DNA from: Acidobacteriota bacterium
GTDB taxonomy: Bacteria; Acidobacteriota; Blastocatellia; Pyrinomonadales; Pyrinomonadaceae
DNA: 64,000 bases
Assembly: GCA_029781855.1 (NCBI GenBank)
Contig: JAKOVX010000025.1
Span: 34,927 to 98,926 of the forward strand
Direction: 5' to 3'
Position 1 is the first letter of the stretch. Every line of letters begins with the position of its first letter. The position numbers and the translations under genes were made by a program. Shown here in pieces: positions 9,032-17,223 of this stretch. The notes beneath the pieces were generated by a model. That model was not told the origin of the DNA. It worked only from the letters and a program-made list of their open reading frames with translations, and did not search any database.

Positions 9032-10867
9032 ATGAGCGAAGACAATAAAAAGAAGAAAAAGATCAACTATTCGAGCGCGTGGGCCGAGGCGAGGAAGATA
9101 ATCTGGAATGCACGTTGGCGGCTGCTCGCCGGCAGCCTGCTGATGCTGGTCTCGCGGTTGGCGGGAATGGTGCTTCCGGCGTCTACGAAGTACATCGGCG
9201 ACGAGATATTTACCAAGCATCGTTTCGAGCTGCTCAAATGGATCGCGCTGGCGATCGGCGTATCGACGCTTGTTCAGGGCGTGAGCGGATTTGCATTGTC
9301 GCAGATCCTCGGGGTTGCGGCTCAGCGGGCGATCACCGAGATGCGAAAGAACGTGCAAGCTCACATCGAACGGCTGCCGATTTCGTATTTCGACTCTACA
9401 CAGAGCGGGCAACTTATCTCGCGGATCATGAACGATGCCGAAGGTATTCGCAACCTTGTCGGCACCGGGCTCGGCCAACTGCTTGGTAGTGTCGTAACCG
9501 CAACGATCTCTATCGGCGTGCTCTTTTACCTCAATTGGAAGCTTACCGCCGCCACGATGGTCGTTCTGGTGATCTTCGGCGGCGCTCTGATGTACGCGTT
9601 CAAGGTATTGCGGCCTGTTTTTCGTGAACGCAACGTGATCACCGGTGACGTCACCGGAAGATTGACCGAATCGCTGGGCGGCATACGAATCGTTAAGGCC
9701 TACACTGCCGAAAAGAGGGAAGAGCTCTCGTTCGCCCGCGGTGCACATCGCCTGTTTCGAAACGTCGCCAAAACCGTAACCGGCGTTTCAGCGATATCGT
9801 CGTTCTCGTCCGTTGTCATCGGAGCGATCGCCGTCGTGATGATCATTATCGGCGGTTCGGCGGTCCAGGCAGATACGATGACGCTTGGCGATTTCCTGAT
9901 GTACATATCGTTCACGTTCCTGCTGGCTATGCCGGTGATCGAACTGACCTCGATCGGTACCCAGATCACTGAAGCTCTCGCCGGGCTCGACCGCATCCGC
10001 GAGATAATGTCGATGACGACCGAGGATGATGCCGATACAGGCAAAAAGGCCTTGCCCGAGATCGAAGGAACGATAGATTTCGAGTCGGTCCACTTCGAAT
10101 ACGACGCCGGTGTCCCCGTCCTGAAGGGCGTTAGTTTTCACTCGGAGGCGGGAACGACCACCGCGCTTGTGGGTTCCTCGGGATCGGGAAAATCGACGAT
10201 CCTGAGCCTCGTGCTGAACTTCATTCAACCTTCTTCGGGAATGGTGAAGGTCGATGGCCACGACCTTCAGTCGGTTAAGCTTCGCGATTATCGACGGCAT
10301 CTCGGCGTTGTTTTGCAGGACAATTTCCTTTTTGATGGTACTATCCTTGAGAACATAAGATTTTCAAACCCGGAGGCAAATCTCGACAAGATCAAAGAGG
10401 TCTGCTCGATCGCAAATGCCGACGAATTTATCGAGAAGTTTCCGAACGGTTACGACACGGTGGTCGGCGAACGCGGGGTCAAGCTCTCGGGCGGCCAGCG
10501 GCAGCGTATCGCGATCGCACGGGCACTACTCGCCGACCCGAGGATATTGATCCTTGACGAGGCAACTTCGAGTCTTGACAGCGAGTCGGAGGCGCAGATC
10601 CAGGAGGGCTTGTTTAGGCTGCGGCAGGGAAGGACGACCTTCGTTATCGCCCACCGGCTTTCGACGATCCGCAGTGCCGATCAGATACTCGTGGTCGAGG
10701 CCGGCGAAATACTTGAACGCGGCAGCTACGAAGAGCTGATAACGAAGGACGGCCGTTACAAACAGCTTTACGATAAGCAGTATCGATTTGAGCAGAATCT
10801 ATTCGTGAATCCGGGCGAAGATTTCACAGGTAAGGACCCGGAGAACCTGGCAACGACAAAACTTTAG
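9032..10867 (+). CDS. ABC exporter, fused permease and ATPase (MsbA-like)
   Basis: A 611-residue half-transporter. The first ~330 residues form a six-helix permease of the type I exporter family, including the coupling region VAAQRAITEMRKNVQAHIERL. The ATPase domain is complete: Walker A GSSGSGKST, Q-loop VVLQDNFLF, signature LSGGQRQR, Walker B ILILDEATSSLD and H-loop IAHRLST. It should work as a homodimer exporting a lipid or other hydrophobic molecule; MsbA-type lipid flipping is likely but the cargo cannot be read. A DUF6526 gene follows after 17 nt and is probably co-transcribed. Confidence 0.93.
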   Translation: MSEDNKKKKKINYSSAWAEARKIIWNARWRLLAGSLLMLVSRLAGMVLPASTKYIGDEIFTKHRFELLKWIALAIGVSTLVQGVSGFALSQILGVAAQRAITEMRKNVQAHIERLPISYFDSTQSGQLISRIMNDAEGIRNLVGTGLGQLLGSVVTATISIGVLFYLNWKLTAATMVVLVIFGGALMYAFKVLRPVFRERNVITGDVTGRLTESLGGIRIVKAYTAEKREELSFARGAHRLFRNVAKTVTGVSAISSFSSVVIGAIAVVMIIIGGSAVQADTMTLGDFLMYISFTFLLAMPVIELTSIGTQITEALAGLDRIREIMSMTTEDDADTGKKALPEIEGTIDFESVHFEYDAGVPVLKGVSFHSEAGTTTALVGSSGSGKSTILSLVLNFIQPSSGMVKVDGHDLQSVKLRDYRRHLGVVLQDNFLFDGTILENIRFSNPEANLDKIKEVCSIANADEFIEKFPNGYDTVVGERGVKLSGGQRQRIAIARALLADPRILILDEATSSLDSESEAQIQEGLFRLRQGRTTFVIAHRLSTIRSADQILVVEAGEILERGSYEELITKDGRYKQLYDKQYRFEQNLFVNPGEDFTGKDPENLATTKL

Positions 10868-10884
10868 AAAGGAGACCGTTAAAT

Positions 10885-11328
10885 ATGGCCGAGCAGCAAA
10901 ACTATGCCAACCACACTCGTTGGTTCCCGTTGTTTCATTTCGTATTGGTACCGCTACTTCTGCTCAATTTGATCGAGCACCTTGTCAGGATATATTTGAA
11001 TACGGGTACGGAAAGGTGGGAACAGGCGTATTGGGCCCTTTTCAGTGTTGTCCTGATCCTGCTGGCACTCGTGGCGAGAATGATGGCGGTCAAAGTGCAG
11101 GATCGCGTCATTCGGCTCGAAGAACGCCTCCGATATCGAGAACTGTTGTCCGCGGAAACCGCCGCAAAGGCCTCCGAGCTGCCGGTCGAACAGATCATTG
11201 CCTTGAGGTTCGCCTCGGACGGCGAACTGAATGATCTGGTGAATCAGGTGCTCGACGGCAAACTTACCACACAGAAAGAGATCAAAATGGCGATCAAGGA
11301 TTGGCGTGGCGATCACTTACGAGCCTGA
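10885..11328 (+). CDS. DUF6526 family membrane protein
   Basis: 147 residues beginning MAEQQNYANHTRWFPLFHF, preceded by AAAGGAGA. Two hydrophobic segments (about residues 17-35 and 45-67) are followed by a cytoplasmic segment with RLEERLRYRELL, a likely helix, and the 'IALRFASDGEL' motif I associate with DUF6526. Its function is not known. The close spacing after the ABC exporter suggests one operon. Its 3' end overlaps the convergent kinase gene by 12 nt. Confidence 0.82.
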   Translation: MAEQQNYANHTRWFPLFHFVLVPLLLLNLIEHLVRIYLNTGTERWEQAYWALFSVVLILLALVARMMAVKVQDRVIRLEERLRYRELLSAETAAKASELPVEQIIALRFASDGELNDLVNQVLDGKLTTQKEIKMAIKDWRGDHLRA

Positions 11329-12327
11329 AGTCGCTAGTTCTCGTTCGAGGATCCCGCGGATCGCCGGAAAGCGGCCGAGGCTTTCAGTCGCTCGGATGGA
11401 AATTGCGAACATCGGGCCGATGAAGGGCAGAAAGTGGGTCTTGCCGCGATTGACCGACTGAAATGAGAACGTGCCCGCCGCTTTCAGGCACCGCTGGATA
11501 GTCTGCAGTCGAAATTCATAGGCAAATTCGTCTTCGTCCAGTTTTGGTAACCCGAGCTTTCGCCTGATCTCAAGAAAATATTTGCGCTTTTCCGCAAGCC
11601 ATTCACGGGCCGGCGGTTCGTTTATACGATCGAGGAGCAGAGAAACGAGGTCATATGTCGCAGAACCGATCCGGGCGTCCTGGTGATCGATGATCCTCAT
11701 TTTGTTTTGGCCGTCGAGCATCAAGTTAGCGGCGTGGAAATCACGATGGCAGAGAACTGAGGCGTAAGATTCGAGTTCCGTGGCAAGTTCATCGAACTCA
11801 GCCGAAATGGCAGCATTATCGGCCTCGCTGAGTGGAGAATTGCGGTAGGTTTCGAAGTAGTGAGTCTTGAAGAAATTCAGTTCCCACAACAGCTTTTCGC
11901 GGTCAAACTTAAGACGGGAGGCAACCGAATTCATTTCGAACGCTAACTCCGTCGCCGACTGTATCCGGGCAATTAACGTGATCGCCTCATCGAGCAGCCG
12001 CCGGCGTCGCATCGGGTCCGCGGACAGCATTACGTCCCGCAACACCGTGTCGCCCAGATCTTCCTGAATAATGATCCCGAGCTCTCCGTCCGAGTCGTAA
12101 ACCTTCGCGACCGGCAGTTCACCGGCAAGAAACAGCCGCGTAACATCAAGATAATTCTGTTCTGCCGGATCGAACGGTTCCGGATAGACACAGGCAATGG
12201 CGGTCGTGCCGTGCCTCTGAATGCGAAAATACTCTCGCGTCGATGCATCGGCCGTTAACAGTTCAACCTCGGTCGGCAGTTCGTGCGCTTCGAGATAACT
12301 ATTCAACCTGTTGAGAAAGTCGTTCAT
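11317..12327 (-). CDS. APH-family sugar kinase (AmgK-like)
   Basis: A 336-residue aminoglycoside-phosphotransferase-fold kinase. The catalytic loop reads CHRDFHAANLMLDGQNKMR and the metal-binding IIDHQDARIGSATYDL follows; residues 60-80 supply the nucleotide-binding strands. Its length and its place 19 nt downstream of a sugar-1-phosphate nucleotidyltransferase match AmgK/MurU of the anhydromuropeptide recycling pathway. In Pseudomonas, AmgK phosphorylates N-acetylmuramate or N-acetylglucosamine at C1 and MurU makes the UDP-sugar. That role is inferred from motifs and pairing; another sugar or amino-sugar substrate is possible. Confidence 0.72.
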   Translation of the reverse strand: MNDFLNRLNSYLEAHELPTEVELLTADASTREYFRIQRHGTTAIACVYPEPFDPAEQNYLDVTRLFLAGELPVAKVYDSDGELGIIIQEDLGDTVLRDVMLSADPMRRRRLLDEAITLIARIQSATELAFEMNSVASRLKFDREKLLWELNFFKTHYFETYRNSPLSEADNAAISAEFDELATELESYASVLCHRDFHAANLMLDGQNKMRIIDHQDARIGSATYDLVSLLLDRINEPPAREWLAEKRKYFLEIRRKLGLPKLDEDEFAYEFRLQTIQRCLKAAGTFSFQSVNRGKTHFLPFIGPMFAISIRATESLGRFPAIRGILERELATSGS

Positions 12328-12346
12328 CCGTCTGATTCAGTCAGAT

Positions 12347-13345
12347 CTAATTTAGCGGGACTATGTAGTTATTTCCCTGGACGTAACCCCGAAGCGCCTT
12401 TGGCGGGATCTCGGCACAGCCGCGGACCATATCGGCCCGAACGATCGCTGCGTTCTCGAAGTGCTCGCCAGCCTCGATAACAACACCATCCGCAATGATA
12501 GTCCGGTATAACGTTGCACCGTCGTTGATCGTCACATTGTCCCAAATTACCGAGTCCTTGAGGCTCACCGAGCCACCGAGTGTGCAATTGCGGCCAAAAT
12601 GAACATCTCCCGCACCCATCATCGCGAGCGAGATGTCGAGATATCTGGGTATCGTGGACAATTCATACCAGCTCGCATCAGTCACGTGGGCAGCGATCTT
12701 CTCACCATTCTTCAAGGCCGGATTGTAAAATGTCGGCACGATATCCGAGTAGACTCCGCGGGGAATGTAGTCAAAAACACGCGGCTCGAGAATGTGAATG
12801 CCCGTGAACATCAATGGCGTCGAGATCTCGTGTTCAGTGTCACGCAGTTCAGCCTCTGACACCGGTGTCGCGTAATCGCCGAAGCCGGTGACGAAACCGG
12901 ACTCGGTTTCCACGATGGTGAAACGCTCACGTTTTGAATTTGGCTTTAGGACCATCGTCGCTAACGCCCCCGACGACCGATGCGTCTCAAGCGCCGCCGA
13001 TATGTCGATATCGGTGATTATCTTGCCGTTGACGATCAAAAACGTGTCATCCCCGAGCAGTTCACGGGCGTTATCGAGGGCCCCCGCAGTACCAAGAATG
13101 TCGGGCACCTCGCGGGTATACTCAATTTTAACTCCGAATGCGGAACCGTCGCCGAGGGCCTCGATCACAGAGTCAGGCTGATGGTGAAGATTGACGACAA
13201 CATCGTGAAAGCCATATTTCGCAACATACTCGGCAACGTATCCGACGAGCGGCTTGCCCAGAAACGGTATCGCGGGCTTCGTGCGGTCGATCGTTAGTGG
13301 GAACAGCCGGGTGCCGAATCCGGCCGCAAGTATCATCGCTTTCAT
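12347..13345 (-). CDS. sugar-1-phosphate nucleotidyltransferase (MurU-like, with C-terminal beta-helix)
   Basis: The ATG at 13345 is chosen because it starts the family signature MKAMILAAGFGTRLFPLT; 332 residues. LAAGFGTRL is the NTP-binding loop, DRTKPAIPFLGKP follows, and TAGALDNA and VNGKIITDID are the sugar/metal-binding elements. After ~230 residues there is a left-handed beta-helix (NCTLGGSVSLKDSVIW ... DGATLYRTIIADGVVIEAG), which Pseudomonas MurU (about 223 residues) lacks. The enzyme should couple a sugar-1-phosphate to UTP or another NTP. The partner kinase is directly downstream. Confidence 0.82.
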   Translation of the reverse strand: MKAMILAAGFGTRLFPLTIDRTKPAIPFLGKPLVGYVAEYVAKYGFHDVVVNLHHQPDSVIEALGDGSAFGVKIEYTREVPDILGTAGALDNARELLGDDTFLIVNGKIITDIDISAALETHRSSGALATMVLKPNSKRERFTIVETESGFVTGFGDYATPVSEAELRDTEHEISTPLMFTGIHILEPRVFDYIPRGVYSDIVPTFYNPALKNGEKIAAHVTDASWYELSTIPRYLDISLAMMGAGDVHFGRNCTLGGSVSLKDSVIWDNVTINDGATLYRTIIADGVVIEAGEHFENAAIVRADMVRGCAEIPPKALRGYVQGNNYIVPLN

Positions 13346-13411
13346 ATTCGAGAACCGATCCAAAAGCGATAGTTTACAGCATCCTGCGAAAATTCGCCCC
13401 AACTGCAAACT

Positions 13412-13442
13412 AAAAAAAGGGCCGAAGATCACTCTTCGGCCC
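13412..13442 (-). terminator. rho-independent terminator of the FG-GAP gene
   Basis: Read on the minus strand, a GGGCCGAAGA stem, short loop and matching arm (13419-13442) are followed by seven T (13412-13418). It lies 25 nt after the stop of the minus-strand FG-GAP protein gene. Confidence 0.88.
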
Positions 13443-13466
13443 GATCATGGATCATTGCCTATCCGA

Positions 13467-15092
13467 TCAATGCGAGTTGTAATTCGCTACCGGATAATCA
13501 CCGTTCTGTCCCCATTCCTTGTAGGTAAATCCGGAAGTTGAACCCAGAACGTAGAAGAAATTCGCAGATGAATCCGCGGATGGCCTCCACACAGCGAGGT
13601 CGGTCTTACCGTCTCCGTCGTAGTCTCCCTGTACGACGAAGTCCGTCGCGGACAAGCCAAACGGACCGCCATATACTACGCCGCCGTCGGAACTCTTCAG
13701 ATAATACCAGACGATCGATCCTCCCGATGCCCGGACGACAGCTATGTCGGTCTTTCCGTCTCCATCATAGTCACCGGGGACAATGACATCCGTCGGTAAG
13801 CCGAAACTCGTGACACTGACGTTGTTGGTTCCGTTTGTCCTTAACCAGAAGTTTGCCTGTACGCCGCCATTACGCTGGATCATGAAGTCCGACTTGCCGT
13901 CGCCATTGTAATCGCCGGGGGCAGGGAAGTCGCCGTTTGAACCCCACGGTTCAAACGCGATCTGCCCGGAGGCAGGTCCGCTGCTAGCACGGTAGTACCA
14001 GATACTCTGATCTCCAGCTGAAGCGCCTTCGCGGTATACAGCCGGATCTGCCTTTCCATCGCCTGTGTAATCGGCAGTGACCGTCGGATCATCACCCGTT
14101 TGGCCGAAAACATCTATTCTAAGGGTGCTGGTCGCACTCTGGAAAATATAGAACGCCGCTACGCCAGAGGCACCTGACCTCCAAACAGCGATGTCAGTTT
14201 TGCCGTCGCCGTCGTAATCCGCGGGAACAAAGAAGTCCGATGCGAGTCCAAAGCTCTGGAACTGATAGCAACCGGGCTCAGCTTGTCCGCCGTAGCAGTT
14301 GTACCAGGCAACAGCACCGTTCGGGCCGCCACCCTCATTGCGTACTATCGAATAATCGGTCTTTCCGTCGCCATTAAAATCGAGGACATGCTGAACCGGA
14401 GCGGCCGCACTTCCCACGAGCGTAAGGCTTGCCGCTGAAACAGTTCCGGTATCGCCAGCCCCTCCATCAGTAACCCTGAGAGTCCAGTTGCCGTTCGGAT
14501 TTGATACAGCACTGAACGCCGTCGTCAAGTTAGTAACGGCAGCGGGATTTGTTGTCGGTCCCGATACGGTCGTGCGATAATCGCCAGGAGCAAGCGGCGA
14601 TGTTGCCGCTGCAGTCCACCAGTTGACGCCAGCAGCGGAATCCTTGAAATTATAGGTGCCAGACAGATCCGCGCTCGAACCGAAAGACGTTGCCGTGGTC
14701 GCCCCCGTGTATCCAAAAAGTGTAAAGGTCGTGGCATCCGGGGCGATCAAAACCGCCTTAAGGTCTCCGACCCAACTGTGAGTCGCCGTCATGCTCACTT
14801 CGACGTTCGTTGGTGCACCGGTAATTCCCGTCACGGCGAATGTGACATTCAATGGAGTGCCGGGTGCCTGTGGCCCCCCGGTAGAATCAGGGATCGCACC
14901 TGTTCCGGTTCCCGGAAATACAGCAGCCGGCGCCGACGGCCTTGCAGCCTTGGCAACGGCACCGGTATACTCGCCCGACGCACTCGTAATGTTCGAGTTC
15001 GCAACGAAAATTAAAACTACAATGGCTATGCATGCCACGGTCAAGGCGGATATCATTCCCCGCATTGAATCACTAAACATGTTCCGGTTCAT
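13467..15092 (-). CDS. secreted FG-GAP/VCBS repeat protein with P-domain-like N-terminus
   Basis: 541 residues; AGGAGA lies about 10 nt before the ATG. A hydrophobic export segment (residues ~12-32) is followed by a ~150-residue beta domain resembling the proprotein-convertase P domain (ATHSWVGDLKAVLIAPD, later NPNGNWTLRVTDGGAGDTG). The C-terminal ~310 residues carry six calcium-binding repeats of the type DFNGDGKTD or DYDGDGKTD, spaced about 50 residues, which fold as a beta-propeller. The last residues are NGDYPVANYNSH. Surface or secreted localisation is likely; binding partners are unknown. A paralogue with the same propeller lies at 17224-18954. Confidence 0.88.
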   Translation of the reverse strand: MNRNMFSDSMRGMISALTVACIAIVVLIFVANSNITSASGEYTGAVAKAARPSAPAAVFPGTGTGAIPDSTGGPQAPGTPLNVTFAVTGITGAPTNVEVSMTATHSWVGDLKAVLIAPDATTFTLFGYTGATTATSFGSSADLSGTYNFKDSAAGVNWWTAAATSPLAPGDYRTTVSGPTTNPAAVTNLTTAFSAVSNPNGNWTLRVTDGGAGDTGTVSAASLTLVGSAAAPVQHVLDFNGDGKTDYSIVRNEGGGPNGAVAWYNCYGGQAEPGCYQFQSFGLASDFFVPADYDGDGKTDIAVWRSGASGVAAFYIFQSATSTLRIDVFGQTGDDPTVTADYTGDGKADPAVYREGASAGDQSIWYYRASSGPASGQIAFEPWGSNGDFPAPGDYNGDGKSDFMIQRNGGVQANFWLRTNGTNNVSVTSFGLPTDVIVPGDYDGDGKTDIAVVRASGGSIVWYYLKSSDGGVVYGGPFGLSATDFVVQGDYDGDGKTDLAVWRPSADSSANFFYVLGSTSGFTYKEWGQNGDYPVANYNSH

Positions 15093-15217
15093 ATGAAAAG
15101 ATCTCCTTACTTGTTCCTCACGTTAGATACGACCGACTTTTGCCGGGACTATCTGGTGTCGCAAACGCTCAGCCCACATCCGAACTAAGCAACAGTTAAT
15201 AGGGTTACAGCGGTTAA

Positions 15218-15244
15218 CTTATACTCTTTATTGGCTCTTGTCAA
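15218..15244 (-). promoter_or_regulatory. candidate sigma-70 promoter for the FG-GAP gene
   Basis: On the minus strand, a perfect TTGACA (15239-15244) is followed by TATAAG (15218-15223) with 15 nt between; a 17-nt spacing to TAAGTT is also possible. It would give a leader of about 120 nt. Confidence 0.4.
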
Positions 15245-15720
15245 GATTCGCGTAGTTTCTCCTAATCATTTTCACCCGTGCTTTTCGCCGGACATCGAGC
15301 CGGCTCTTGTATTTTGGACATGGGGACGTTTATCGCATCGACCACCCTGACGAAAGGGCTGCTAAATTAACGGCAAACTTTTGGCCCGAGATCCGGGAGC
15401 ATTTGAAGTGGTAACATGTCTCAACGTCGCCTCGACAGCCATAGTTTATATAAGCGACCGGTCCGCATCGTATTTACTTCTTTGCTTTTTGTGTGCCGGA
15501 CCCGGTCGGAGGACTCATGCGTTCGGGTTGGTCAGCTAGTTTGAGATCGTGTCACTTAAGATCTGCACACCAAACATGAATATTTCTGAGTAATCCTATT
15601 TGCGTGATGGGTCAACCAAATTGTCGGGGCCTACTCAACGATCCGATTCTACGGATCCTGGTTTGCGTGCCAAAGTCATGATCTTGTGTGAACGGGAGAA
15701 TACCAGAATTTAAGTATCGC

Positions 15721-15749
15721 TTGCTTACACGAGATTCGTCGACGATAAT
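15721..15749 (+). promoter_or_regulatory. candidate sigma-70 promoter for the transporter gene
   Basis: TTGCTT (15721-15726), a 17-nt spacer and GATAAT (15744-15749) lie 27 nt before the ATG at 15777, which itself is preceded by AAAGAGAAT. Confidence 0.5.
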
Positions 15750-15776
15750 GCGTTCCTGTCTTCAATTAAAGAGAAT

Positions 15777-17153
15777 ATGACAATTACATCTTTCCCGAAA
15801 AATGACCGTCGAGAAGTATTCGGCTGGATCATCTACGACTGGGCAAATTCGGTCTTCTTTACCACTGTCGTAAGCGTACTCATCGGAAAATATATCACCG
15901 ACTTGGCGCAAAAAGCGGTCGGGGAAAATGGAGTGATCATTGCTCTCGGCGGTTACGATCTCGTCACAGCGAAGTCACTTTTCCCATACTCGGTCGGCCT
16001 CTCGGTATTTTTACAGATATTTTTTCTCCCCGTTCTCGGAGCGATCGCCGACTATACGCACCTCAAGAAAACGTTCATGGCGTTTTTCTGTTTTCTCGGC
16101 ACGATCGCGTGCTGCCTGCTGTTTTTCGTGGACGGAAACCTGTACCTGATGGGAGCTTTACTTTTCATTGTTGCAAATTTAGGAGCGGGTGCCTCGATCG
16201 TGTTTTACAACTCTTTCCTGACGGATATCACGACCGAGGATAGGCGTGACACGGTCTCGAGCTGGGGCTTCGCTGCCGGTTACGCAAGCGGCGTTCTGAT
16301 GCTTATTTTTAACCTTATTTTTCTGAGCAATTGCGAGAAGTGGGGAATTTCAACCATATTGGCGGTAAGGCTTTGCCTACTGATCGCCGGTCTGTGGTGG
16401 GGCGGCTTTTCGATCATCACCTTTGCATACCTTCGAACAAGGCAGCCGGCGCAATCGGTTCCTGAAGGCAAACACTATATCGTCGCTGGAATGGGCCAGC
16501 TCGTCCAAACTTTTCGTGACCTTTTCCGTCTAAAGCACACGTTGCACTTTCTGGTCGGCTACCTTCTCTACAACGATGGGATACAAACCGTGATCTCAGT
16601 TTCGTCCATATATATCGTCCAGGAAGTCCTGATGAAGATCCCGACCATTCCTGAAGGTGATTATGATTCGATACTAATTATTGCCTTTCTTATCGCGCAG
16701 GTCGTGGCGATATTCGGTTCTCTCGTTTTCGAGCGAATTGCAAATTTTACGAGCTCGAAGTCCTCTATACTCATCTCGCTTCTACTTTGGTCGGCTACGG
16801 TCATATATGCATACGGCTTTTTGCACACCTTGAACGAAGCGTATTTCATGAGCGGACTGATCGGACTCGTGCTCGGAGGTTCGCAAGCGCTTTCGCGATC
16901 CCTGTTTTCACAGATGATCCCGGCCGGCAGGGAATCGGCGTTCTTCGGGATCTATGAGATCTCGGAACGCGGCACGTCATGGATCGGGCCGATAGTTTTC
17001 GGGGTAGTGGCACAGGTCACGAACTCGTATCGGCCGGCGATCCTTGCATTGATCGTATTCTTCGTTGGAGGGAGCCTGGTCCTGGCGTTCACAAACGTTA
17101 AACAGGCGATCCATATGGCGGGAAACCGGACGCCCGAAGAAGCTGCGACATGA
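15777..17153 (+). CDS. MFS transporter, UMF1/Atg22-like family
   Basis: 458 residues with about 12 hydrophobic segments. The N-terminus REVFGWIIYDWANSVFFTTV is the characteristic opening of the bacterial UMF1/Atg22-like branch ('YDWANSAF'), and the following loop LKKTFMAFFCFLG and the later GGSQALSRSLFSQMIP are also typical. Yeast Atg22 exports amino acids from the vacuole; the substrate of bacterial members is mostly unknown. It sits alone between two FG-GAP genes and has its own promoter and terminator. Confidence 0.88.
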   Translation: MTITSFPKNDRREVFGWIIYDWANSVFFTTVVSVLIGKYITDLAQKAVGENGVIIALGGYDLVTAKSLFPYSVGLSVFLQIFFLPVLGAIADYTHLKKTFMAFFCFLGTIACCLLFFVDGNLYLMGALLFIVANLGAGASIVFYNSFLTDITTEDRRDTVSSWGFAAGYASGVLMLIFNLIFLSNCEKWGISTILAVRLCLLIAGLWWGGFSIITFAYLRTRQPAQSVPEGKHYIVAGMGQLVQTFRDLFRLKHTLHFLVGYLLYNDGIQTVISVSSIYIVQEVLMKIPTIPEGDYDSILIIAFLIAQVVAIFGSLVFERIANFTSSKSSILISLLLWSATVIYAYGFLHTLNEAYFMSGLIGLVLGGSQALSRSLFSQMIPAGRESAFFGIYEISERGTSWIGPIVFGVVAQVTNSYRPAILALIVFFVGGSLVLAFTNVKQAIHMAGNRTPEEAAT

Positions 17154-17178
17154 AAATCGAGGCACCTGAAATAAAAAA

Positions 17179-17204
17179 AGGCCGGGATCGCTCCCGGCCT
17201 TTTG
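17179..17204. terminator. bidirectional terminator between convergent genes
   Basis: AGGCCGGGA / TCCCGGCCT form a 9-bp stem with a TCGC loop (17179-17200), with an A-run on the left and a T-run on the right. It can end transcription of the transporter gene (plus) and of the FG-GAP gene (minus). Confidence 0.88.
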
Positions 17205-17223
17205 TCTAGGTAAAAACGCCCAA

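Larger units (their letters stand above)
15093..15776. other. 684-bp intergenic region between divergent genes
   Basis: No convincing coding sequence on either strand. It holds the 5' leaders and promoters of the FG-GAP gene (minus) and the transporter gene (plus). The middle (about 15290-15700) shows no repeat, hairpin or ORF I can support. Confidence 0.6.

Noticed and set aside
9023..9748. 241-residue open frame on the minus strand
   Set aside because: It is antisense to the ABC exporter permease domain and has no recognisable domain.
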